The notes under the pieces are model-generated. The model saw only the letters and a list, made by a program, of their open reading frames with translations. It was not told the origin of the DNA and did no database searches. A program made the translations under genes and the position numbers. Of a stretch of DNA of 64,000 bases, positions 31,601 to 43,600 are shown in pieces; position 1 is the stretch's first letter, and every line of letters begins with the position of its first letter. The stretch comes from Hirundichthys speculiger (taxonomy: Eukaryota > Chordata > Actinopteri > Beloniformes > Exocoetidae): NCBI GenBank assembly GCA_018398805.1, contig JAGFBZ010000868.1, positions 186,001 to 250,000 of the forward strand, given 5' to 3'.

Positions 31601-34600
31601 CATTTATCTTTTCATATCTTGCTGGTGCTGTCACGGCACAGAGTCTCACACCTGAGACTTTCACCATCGCTACACTTGTGTGCATGACGTGTGACGACAA
31701 AGAGATTTGATTTGATTGGATTTTAAGTTCAATATTTATTGGCCATCTCAAGGCACTTTACACTGAAAACACCTCAAGTTCAAAAAAGGTAAAAACGCAA
31801 TCCAATTAGCTCCACATTGTTTCCCAGTTCAGTCCAGTTGATTGTAATTTATGCTGGATGCCAATTCATTCCAACTTCCAAAATCCAAAAGTAATAGAAT
31901 GCCGATTAGAGATGCACAATAGCTGTTTTTTAAAACCGATACCGATAACTGATACCTTTCAGCTCCTAAAGGTCGATACTGATAACCGATAACACACACA
32001 TATACCTAAGATCATTACATCAATACTATGAACAAAATCAAAAACAGTTGACTCTTTAAATGAACACACGTTTATTTTTTCCAAAGAAAAACTATTGTCA
32101 AGCCTCTCAAACATTTTCATAAAGCTATCAAACAAACATATTTGATATCTCACATTAACTTAAATAAGGTTCATTACTGACTGATATAAAAAATAAAGGC
32201 TCCTTGAACTGATGGAAATACATGCATCAGAATTACTAACTGAAAAAGATTAACATTTAAAGGATTTTGGCTCGTGGTTCCATTTAAATTAATACCTTTA
32301 ATTAAAGTAAATGAGGTTCAGTAGTTTTTTTCTTTAATTTAATCTCATGGAAGCTTTAGATGAGAGTTGAGGGAGAGCAGAGGGGAGGGGAAACTGCTGC
32401 TGGCTAGCTCACGTTAGCATTAGCTCACGTTAGCGCGATTTCAAAACTCCATGGAAGTGGTTGTTATGTTGTAGGTGGCTGATCAGGTTTGACGTATTAA
32501 AGCTTGTGCTTCCCTCCTCGTAGAATTCGCTTGGCGCATTTATCACAAACAAGCAGCAAACTATCATCTTCTAAACTTTAACGAAGCTTCATACAATCGC
32601 TGCCATGTTTGTGATCAGCGCTGTGCTGCAGGCTGCATTCAAGGTGTAATGTAAATTCCCACGTTCCCTCGTTTGCTTGTCGTTTTTTCAGCCTTTTCTA
32701 TTTTTTTCTTTTTTTATGTGTAACATGAGGGGAAATACTGCACATAAGGATTCAAGTCAGCAACTACCAAAAATATGACCGAGTTAACGAGTTGTTTTCT
32801 GGCATGAGGGGGTATTCTTGATTTTCCTTACTGAAAAATCGTTTTTCTGATTATGCCGATGTCACTTGAACATAACATTCACTGCCGGTCATTCAAGGCT
32901 CAGAGGGAGCGAGACACTGCCAGGTTTACAGAAATATATGTGTTATCGGGGCTATTCATTGTGATATCGGATTTATCGGAATGACGTCATAATTTCCTGT
33001 TATCGGCCCGGTAGTTGGAGGGGGGTCAGGAAACACCACAAAGCATCATTGAAAGGGTCAAGATATTTAATAAAACCAAACGGTTAAAATGCAGAACTGA
33101 GGATGTTTGGCGTTGCTTCTGTCCAGTCTGCTCCATCTGCAACTCATCAGTGTCTCATTGTTTATCTTCTGTGGTTGGAAGTTTCTTGTGGTCAGGTTCA
33201 GGATATATTTCTGTCTCTTTTTTTTTGACTCGCTGCGTCATGTTGCATTTCGTCTCCGTTTTTATGATCCGTCTGCCCACAACCGCCTGCTTATCAATAA
33301 ACCGTTATAGGTGTCTAGTATCTGGTGTAAAACTTGAACACATCTGCAACAAGTTGACGGACGTGTGCTTAATTCTAGTCCAGTCTAATCTGTAGAAGAC
33401 ATCTGGGCTGATGGGAAATGGTCAGATGTAACCTGGCAGCCATGAATGTCCGTTTGTCCCCGGTGACTAACTGCAGTGGTTTCAGCTGTTTTTGTGATTC
33501 CGTTCTTATCTTTTATTGTCGTTGGTGAGCAGGGATTCACACTCAGGATGCTGTCTCTCAGTTCACAGAGGAGAAGCTGGGCCAGGCTGAGAAGACCGAG
33601 CTGGATCCTCATTTAGAAAACCTGATAACGAGGGCGGATGGCACCAAAAACTGGACTGAGAAGATCTTGAAAGCAAACCGAGATTCTCCTTCAGCCCAAC
33701 CCAAGTGAGTTCCAAGTCCGAGTCCAGTACTCCTCACACGGAGGTCGCCATGTTTGGAGGGATCCTTTGGGACTCCAAACGCAGCCAGTGGGTTGATTTA
33801 TGCTTGTTACTGTACAGTGGGAGGCAAAAACACGTAAAATGTTGTTTTAATTTCACTTTGAGCTGGAAATATTTGAGACTAATGCTTTAAGTATGTTTCC
33901 AGCATGGCAACTTTCCCAGGAGACGGGAAGACGTGCTCCATGAGATGCGGGAAGATGATTTAGCAACAAAAAATCCCAGTTTTAATCCCTCTTGACAGTG
34001 GTGGTGCTCACGCTAGTCTCTGCTGTAAACAGGCCTTGCGTAATATTTTGGGGTAGACAGCAACTGGGGAGCAGCAGATTGAAATTAACTCCAAAGTTAT
34101 TGTTACATTTTTGTCGACATCTAGAAAGAATTTAGAATGTTGCACTTCTGATGTTATGTTTCTTTAATTCAAGTCTCATCTGTTTCATATGCATGAATCA
34201 CAGTTGGCTGGGGGAACAGTGCTGGACGTTATTTTCTGCAGAAATGCACCTTTTAGAAACGTTCATTTAAATGAAAGTTGGCGGTAATGTCTCCGTATTT
34301 GACCTTTTGTATTCTGTAACCTTCCATGCTTCAGTTGACCAGACCGGTAAGTCCTTCCTTTATTTCCCAGAGTTCTCAATTTAATTTCAATTTTATTTGT
34401 ATAGCGTCTGTTACAATGTCAATTGTCTCTAGGCGCTTTACTAGAGACCCAGATCATGACCCCCGAGCAAATATCATTAACTAGGAATTAGGGCTGGGCA
34501 ATGATTAAAATTTTAAATCGCGATTAATCGCATTATTTCCCTGATTAATCACAATTAATCGCATTGTATACGCAAAATCAAATAATGAATTCAAAAGTAG

Positions 34601-37600
34601 TGTAAAGGTCACTTTTATTTAAATGGTCTGCTGCCATATGAACTAAAGTGCCATAACATTTGTTGTTCAAACACTTTTAACATCAGCACTTGTCAGTAAC
34701 ACATATTTAGTGTAAATCTCATCTTAAAAAATGTAAAATAAAATAAAGCTTATCGCCACTGCCAGGGCATTAATGTCATCCTGTTTTTATATAAAAAAAA
34801 AAAAAAGTCTACAAGCAAAATCCAACAAAATGATTGTGTCTCAGCACAATCAGAACATTAAAACAGGTAATTTCTGAGGTAACAGCAGAAACTTTTAACG
34901 GGGAGTTCAACTTGTCAGTTGTTACAAATAACCTTGTTTCTGTTGAATCCTCCGTCTGGGAGAACTTTAAAATGAAAATGTCCATGTTAAAGTTCAGTAA
35001 CTTTTACTAATCCGTGTATCACTCATTGTTTCCATTTTCAATTGTCAATCAAAAATTAAAAATTTTTTAAAAAGTGACATTTTATTATGTTTTTCATTTT
35101 TTAATCTAACACAAAAAAAAAAGAAAAAATGCCTGTTTTTCTTTTATATATCAATTTTAGACTTAGATCAAAAATACGAAATTAAAAAACGGGCCACAGA
35201 ACTGAATTAGTTTTATAATGGAGGACTGGACTTTCTGTTGTCATTACACATCTGTGCCACTAGATGGAGCCGCACTGCAGTAACCAGCTAGAGAACAGCA
35301 GGACAGTGAACCACATGGAGCAGATCTGATGGAACATGGAGGAATGACACCAAAGTTTTGTTGTCCAGAATTTTTTTTTTCTGACAGAATTGTTAATATT
35401 TCTACTTGAGTTGCTACCTGAACTGTAAAGTTCATAGATTTTTACCGTTCTCCATGTCTGTTTTAGCTTTTCCTTATGTTTACTGTCTTCCGGTTCCGCA
35501 GCAGCCAGTAACAGACTTTTCCAGACCAAGGAATGTGAGCAACATGCGTTAACGCGCGATAAAATAAATGTCGGCGTTAATAATGCGTTAACGCGATAAT
35601 AACGTGTTAACTTGCCCAGCCCTACTAAGAATATAATATTGAATCTTAAACAAGGATAATGGCAGGTAAAAAAAAAACTCCCACAGGGGGAGAAAAATAA
35701 AACCTTTATGCCAAACAGTGGCAAGAAAAAACTGCACTTTAAGAGGAGTTCTGTGGGTGTAAGTGCTGTGCTGATTGATTTGGACTGTCGTAGAACAAGC
35801 ATGTGGTCGCTGGATCACCAGCAGGGGGCCCCCCGCAGCTTCACCCCAGAGTTGGAGCGTGCGACGCTAAGATGAAGTGCAGGAAACCCAACATCTGCAT
35901 CTGAGACTCTCCAGACTCTTAATGGTTCATAACGGTTCAGTCAGGAGGAGACTGAACCAGTACGGCTTGTTTGGAAGAGTTGCTAATCAGAGGGAAAAGG
36001 AGGTGAATGAAAAACGTCATATTAGAGAGGACCTTAACGTGGAATGAATCTTCGTATCCCTGGAGGAGCAAGTCCGTGTGTTCATGCATCTTTGTTCTGA
36101 TCACAGGTGTATGTTGCATCCTGAACCCTGTTATGTTAGAGGTTACAGTATTGATCATGATTTAGGAGAATTCACTTATGAATATAACACTTGTTTTTTT
36201 CTTAATAACTGGATCAAATATGTACATTTTGGAAATAAACTTCGAGCCTGCCAGAGACAACATGTTACGACGGAGTATTGGGGCCACAGTGAGAAAAAAA
36301 TTGTGGACAAGGATTTTTTCTTTCATTCCTCACTTAGAGAAAAAGTCAAAATGTCAAGAATAAAGTTGAAACGTCGAGATTAAAGTCAAGATGCAGTTTC
36401 CGGAATAAAGTCAAAATGTCGAGAATAAAGTCGAAATGTCGAGAGTAAAGTCGAAATGTCAAGAATAAAGTTGAAACCTCGAGAATAAAGTCAAAATGTC
36501 GAGAGTAAAGTCGAAATGTCAAGAATAAAGTCAAAATGTTGAGAGTAAATTCGAAATGTCGAGAATAAAGTCGAAATGTTAAGAATAAAGTTGAAATGTC
36601 GAGAATAAAGTCTAAATGTCGAGAATAAAGTCGAAATGTCGAAATGTCGAAATGTCGAGAATAAAGTCGAAATCGTCGAGAATAAGTCGAAATGTCGAGA
36701 ATATGTCGAAATGTCGAGAGTAAAGTCGAAATGTCGAGAATAAAGTTGAAACGTCGAGAATAAAGTCAAGATGCAGTTTCCGGAAAAAAGTCGAAATGTC
36801 GAGAATAAAGTCGAAATGTCGAGAGTCGAAAAGTCGAAATGTCGAGAAAAAGTCGAAATGTCGAGAATAAAGTCGAAATGTCGAGAATAAAGTCGAAATG
36901 TCGAGAGAATAAAGTCGAAATGTCGAGAATCGAAATGTCGAGAATAAAGTCGAAATGTCGAGAAAAAGTCGAAATGTCGAGAAAAAGTCGAAATGTCGAG
37001 AAATCGAAATGTCGAAAATAAAGTCGTCGAAATGTCGAAATGAAATGTCGAAGTCGAAATGTCGAGAATGTCGAAAAGTCGAAAGTCGAAATGTCGAGAA
37101 TCGAAATGTCGAGAAAGTCGAAATCGAGAATAAAGTCGAAATGTCGAGAGTAAAGTCGAAAGTCGAAATGTCGAGAATAAAAAGTCGAAGTCGTCGAAAT
37201 GTCGAGAATAAAGTCGAAATGTCGAGAATAAAGTCGAAATGTCGAGAAGTCGAAAAGTCGAAATAAAGTCGAGAATAAGTCGAAAGTCGAGAATAAATGT
37301 CGAAATAAAGTCGAAATGTCGAGAGTAAAGTCGAGAATGTCGAAGAGTCGAGTAAAGTCGAAAATGTCGAGAGTAAAGTCGAAATGTCGAGAGAAAAGTC
37401 GAAATGTCGAGAATAAAGTCGAAATGTCGAGAATAAAGTCGAAATGTCGAGAGTAAAGTCGAAGTGATGAGAATAAAGTCGAAATGTCGAGAGTAAAGTC
37501 GAAATGTCGAGAGTAAAGTCGAAATGTCGAGAGTAAAGTCGAAATGTCGAGAGAAAAGTCGAAATGTCGAGAATAAAGTCGAAATGTCGAGAATAAAGTC

Positions 37601-40600
37601 GAAATGTCGAGAAAAAGTCGAAATGTCGAGAATAGTCGAAATGTCGAGAGTAAAGTCGAAATGTCGAGACTAAAGTCGAAATGCAGTTTCCAGAATTCCA
37701 GAATCGTTATAGTTTCTTTTTCTGAATAGGCGCAATTATGTATAGTATGAATACTATTATAATACAGTGTCTATGTGATAAAAGCACATAGACAGACATT
37801 ATGTTGGTAGAGTAAAGCTGGTTTGAATAGATCTTTAAGACAACTTTATTGTGGAAACTGCATTTCGACCTAATTCTCGACGTTTCAACTTTATTCTCAA
37901 CATTTTGACTTTATTCTCTAAGTGAGGAATGAAAAAAAAAATCATTGTCCAAAATTTTTTTCTCACTGTGGCCCTAAAATTCCGTCGTAACATGTCACAG
38001 TGGAATTTGGGAAAGTTCATTTTTAACTTTGACCACTTCTTAGTGCTCTTTTTTTATCACCTGTTATCCAGGTGCTCGAATTGAGGAGTTCATCTACGAC
38101 AAGCTGGACAAGCGGCTTCCCTCCAGGACGACCAACGCAGAGCTGCTGGGCCAGTACATGCTGGACGCTGCAAACGAGTTTGGTCCAGAGACGCCGTATG
38201 GTGAGCGAGCAGAAACTGATACTGTTGCTGATAAATGAGACTCACGGGGCTGTTGTGGGTTTGGCTGTGATGCTCTGAGGCGATTCTAGCAGGCGTTGTG
38301 ATTAAATAATTAATGGTTTCTTTTTCTCTCTGACAGACATTAAAACAGACTGAACTTTAACTGTTTTGGGTCAGTTAGGATCACCAAAACTATTTCTGTT
38401 TGCTAAATGCCAGAAGTCAGAAGTTTCCATCCGTCTCCTCAGTATCTGGTATTGTTGCCTTTAAACTGTCTGACTTGGGTCAAACAGATTGAGTTTCCTT
38501 CCACAAGCTCCTCTCAGAGGTTTACTGGAATCTTGGTCCGTTCCTCCTGAGAACTGGAGGAGCTGAGTCAGGTTTCTAGGTCTTTTTTTTTAGCTCTGAT
38601 TAGGGATGCACATGGTTAACCGTTTAACCGTTAACCGATAACAGTAACTCTAACCGATTAATACTAACGGTCAATTTTGTTTTTAAGCTACATAATTCAA
38701 TCAACTCATGGGGGCGTGTCGACAGGTGCAACACATGCCATCACATGCCCACTTTACAGCGAAGATGAAGAGAGCATAAAGGAGTTCTGTGCAGCAGAGA
38801 CCTGCACAGGTACCCGCGGGTGAACCGTTACATTCTATACAACGGGTGAAACATTTTAGCCTGTGATGCCGGGTCGGGCCAGGTTGGAAGAACCAGAGCG
38901 CGGATCTGACTGTGGGTTTACAAAATGTGCCAACAATAATAAATATTATTTAAATATAAAAGCCTATGTTGTTGTGAATTGTAAACAGCCTTTAAAAAGT
39001 AAATCCCTCTTTAAAAAGTAAAATCGGATTTTTTTTTTTTGTCTGTAAACTGCTCGCGCATTCCCAGGAATCTTTGCAACTTTTGTTTTCACGTCACGCA
39101 ATGCCCTGCAGTGTTATTCAAAATGACTACGGGGAGTGACACCAACTGACACAAAGGAAAATAAAGAAGTAAAACCCAAGAATGCCTGTCATCCCCTTTT
39201 TAAGGAGGAGGACCGGAGGGTGTGTTCCAATTAGGGGGGGAATCACACTCCTCAGCCTCCCTGGTCAGGTCTATGCAGGGGTGCTGGAGAAGAGAGTTTG
39301 AGCGATTGTCAAATCCCAGATTCAGAAGGAACAATGCGGGTTCCGTCCTGGTCCTGGAACACTGGGCCAGCTCTACACCCTCACTGGGGTCCTGGAGGGA
39401 ACATGGGAATTTGAGAATGAGAATCAGCACCTCCAGATCTGAGATCATGGTTCTCAGTCGGAAAAGGGTAGAGTTCCTTCTCAAGGTTGGGAGTGAGGTT
39501 CAGCCTCAAGTGGAGGAGTTTAAGTATCTCTGGGTCTTGTTCATGAATGATGGGAGAAAGGAGCGGGAGATCGACAGACGGATTGATGCAGCGCCGTCTG
39601 TGGTGCGGACTCTGTACCGGTCCGTTGTGGTGAAAAGAGAGATTAACCAAAAGGCAAAGCTCTCTTTTTACCGGTCGATCTTTGTTCCAACCCTCACCCT
39701 ATGGTCATGAACTGTGGGTAGAGACTGAAAGAAGGAGATCACAGATACAAGTGGCTGAAATGGGTGGCTGGACTCTCCCTTAGAGATAGGAGGAGAAGTT
39801 CAGTCTTTCGGGAGAGACTCAGAGTAGAGCCGCTGCTCCTTCACATCGAGAGGAGCCAGTTGAGGTGGTTCATCTGGTTAGGATGCCCCCCGGACGCCTC
39901 CCTGGAGAGGTGTTTCGGGCATGTCCAACTGGGAGAAGACCACGGGGCAGGCCCAGGACATGGTGGAGGCAGCTGGGGGGAGGGAGATCTGGACCTCTCC
40001 GCTGAAGCTGCTGCCCCCGCGACCCGATCACGGATAAGAGGAAGATAATGGATGGATCATTCATTTGAAGCTGTGTTCATCAAGAAAAGCACAATAATAA
40101 ATGTCCAGTCTCATATAGGGGTGAGTATTGGCAATACCTCGATATGGCAATACGATATGTATCGTGATGCTTGACTCGCGATATGATATCACGATTATCG
40201 CAATATCGCGATATATTGCGATATTTTACCCAGTTAATATCAAAATTAATAGTAGAGATGAAAAATCAAGTTGCTGTATATGTTCATCAGATGATATTGA
40301 TCATTCAGAGGACAAATTGAGTCAAAACTATTAAATTCAAAACAACCTATTTATCGTTTATTATTAGTGTTTTTGCAACATTTAATAAATAAATGAAATA
40401 AAATAAATAGAATAAAATTTTCCTAAAAAAATCGATATTAGGAGCTGAAAAATCTCCTAATTATATTGAGTGGCCGAAAATCGCGATATATTGCCATATC
40501 AGTTTTTTTCACACCCCTAGTCTTGTGGCTGCACTGTTGGATAATATTTCAGCAGGTCTGATGAATCATTGTTAATTCATAGAACCAGATTAAAAAAAGA

Positions 40601-43600
40601 GCTGCTCTCGTTTCCACGTTTGTTTTGTCACAATGTGGTAAGATATAGACATCTGCATTTCTGCAATACATAAAAAAAAGCTTAAAAAAACCAATACATG
40701 GGCAGCACAAGCTTTTGCTGCACTGTAATGTTATTCTCCTGTTATTCACTACAATTTTTGGACTTGCTGGAGATGACAGTCTGGATGGTCCCTTTGGTCT
40801 TTTGTCTGGTGCACACAGGGCCCTCTTGTTTTTTTAAAGATCTATAATACTGCTTGATCCGATGGTGTGATGGTCCTTCCCAGATGCCTCTGAACCCAGA
40901 GGTGTTGATGTTATTTCTGGATGAGGGGAACATGAGGGAAGCTGGAGGCAGCTGGAGTGGACCACCAGCTGACTACATGGACCATTGACTACCTCACCAA
41001 CAGACCACAGTACGTGAGGCTCCAGAACTGTGTGTCGGACGTGATAGTCTGCAGCACGGGGGCACCGCAGGGCACAGTCCTCTCACCCTTCCTGTTCAGC
41101 CTGTACACTTCTGACTTCAGGTACAGCTCAGACCACTGCCACCTACAGAAGTTCTCGGATGATACAGCCATCATCGGATGCGTATCGGACGGGAATGACC
41201 AGGAATACAGGGGGGTCATCAGGGACTTTGTCAACTGGTGTGAGATCAACGCTTTACAGATCAACGCCAGTAAGACAAAGGAGATGGTGATACACTTCAG
41301 GAGGAAGTCACCCCCTACCACACTGGTGGACATCCAGGGAAAGGACATTGAGGCAGTGGACTCATACAAGTACCTGGGTGTTCATCTCAATAACAAACTG
41401 GACTGGTCAACCAACACAGATGTCCTGTACAAGAGGGGTCAGAGTCGACTCCACCTGCTGAGGAGACTGAGGTCCTTCGGAGTCTGCAGGACTCTGTTAA
41501 AAACTTTTTATGACTCTGTTGTGGCATCTGCCATCTTTTATGCAGTAGCCTGCTGGGGGGGCGGTTGCTCCGACAGAGACAGGAACAGGATCGACAAATT
41601 AGTGCGGAAGTCAAGCTCCGTGCTGGGTTGTCCCCTAGAGTCTGTGGTTGTGGTGGGTGAGAGGAGGATGTTAGCGAAGCTGACATTCATCATGGACAAC
41701 CCCCATCACCCTCTGCATGAGACCGTGGGGGGGCTGAGCAGCTCCTTCAGTCAGAGACTGAAACACCCTCGCTGCAGGAAGGAGCGCTGAGCAGGTCTTT
41801 CATACCAACTGCAGTTACTCTACAACGCATCATGACGCTGAGAGTCACTCGGACAATTTTTCACACTCACAGTGCCCCCCCCCCCCCCCCCCCCCCACAC
41901 CCACACACACACACATACTTACTCCTCGTACACACACATCTACAGCTGACACACGCATATTATTATTTATTCATTTATCTGAATCCCTCCACAACCCTCC
42001 ACCCATAACTGCATACTGTGTATGCTTGCTGCTGTAAATTGCTGCTGTACATAGTGTTGTTTATAAATTTTTTTCTACTGTATATATTTGTTCCTCTTCT
42101 GTTTATATATATATTGTTTATATATTGTTTATTTTTTGTTTTTTCTGTATATTGAGCTGTGGTAACGCACACATTTCCCCGTCGTGGGATCAATAAAGTT
42201 CTATCTTATCTTATCTTATCTTATCTTATAAGACTTCTTTGGACAGTGAGGTCTTAATCTTGACGCAATGTCGTCTGAGGGATCGGAGGTCCGGCTTGGG
42301 CTCATCCTTCAGTTTATTTTTAAAAGTTTATTTTTATTTCTGTAACATCCAAGCTTTTGTTCATCACATATTGATGATGCATATGTGAATCCCTGTATGT
42401 GTGCCGGTTCTAGGCAGCACCTTGATCACTGTGGGAGAGTACCAGAAGAGACTGGGAGGAGCCGAGCGGGAGTTCCTCCACACTTCAGCCACCACTTTCC
42501 TGTCTCCTCTTCGCAACTTCTTGGAGGGAGACTGGAGGACTATATCAGTAAGGCTGTCTCGTTCACTTCCTTGCCAGTGTGCAGTACAGTCCAGTTGATG
42601 TCAGGACAGTAGAGAGACTTGTGTTGGCGTGGATCACCACATCAGCGTTAAAACTGTTTTTGTCTGAGCGTGCATGTGTTGTTTTGCTGCGCTTCCTCAC
42701 AGTGCTGCTGTAGTTGGATGGTTTTGTTTCTCATTGCCGTTGCAGAAAGAGAGGCGGCTTCTCGAGAATCGAAGGTTGGATCTTGACATCTGTAAGGCAC
42801 GGCTGAAAAAAGCCAAGCAGGCGGAGGCCAAAGCGGCGGTGAGACAAAGCTACACATCGTCACTCAGCTTTTCTAACTCCACCTTCTCTCACTTCTTCTG
42901 TGCCACTTCGTAATGTTTTCTGCAAAAGCATTTACATCTTAAGAAACATGAGGCTAGCTGAGGCCAAAATCAGAAGGTTTGGAAGTGTTTTTAACTGCTT
43001 TAACTTTTCTTATATTTATTAGCCACAAGATGGCACTAAAGCACCTACTTTTATGTCTTGTCCTAAGTTATTGCAGCCGGCGAGGTCCTGTGGTGATTAC
43101 TGCTGTCAGTAAACAGCCACATGTGTGCTGCTTATTCATGTGGTTTGTCATAAAATGCATTCACGCACAACATGTGGTGCTTTAAACCTCAATTTTATTG
43201 GCTGAGACACAAACAAATAATATTGCAACACCAAATTGGTAATGAGTTCGAACAATGTGGGGAAAAAAAATTTTTTTACAAGTTCAGTGGTGTTCATTTT
43301 GTCTTCCATTTTTTAGCAATGGTTACTTTTTTGTTCTTTTTTCAAAGACATGTGTCTTACATACTTTCTTGATATGTTTTAGGTGGAAACTTCCGCCTGC
43401 AGCTGTAGTTAAAGATGTACAGCTGTTGTCGCGGATGTACAGCTGTAGTCAAAGATGTACAGCTGGAACTGCAGATGTACAGCTGGAGTTGCAGATGTAC
43501 AGCTGTAGTCGCAGATTTACAGCTGTAGTCGCAGATTTACAGCTGGAGCTGCAGAGGTACAGCTATAGTTGCAGATGTACGGCGGAGTGATGAATCCTGG

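Noticed and set aside
33660..33704. Programmed ribosomal frameshifting in sh3glb2 exon 2
   Set aside because: No slippery heptamer or following structure is evident and the family has no such feature. An error or an allele is simpler.
36839..37266. Repetitive open frames (SKCRENKVEMSR type) in the 36-kb array
   Set aside because: Same reason: unit without stops in some frames, no start context, no splice sites, no family.
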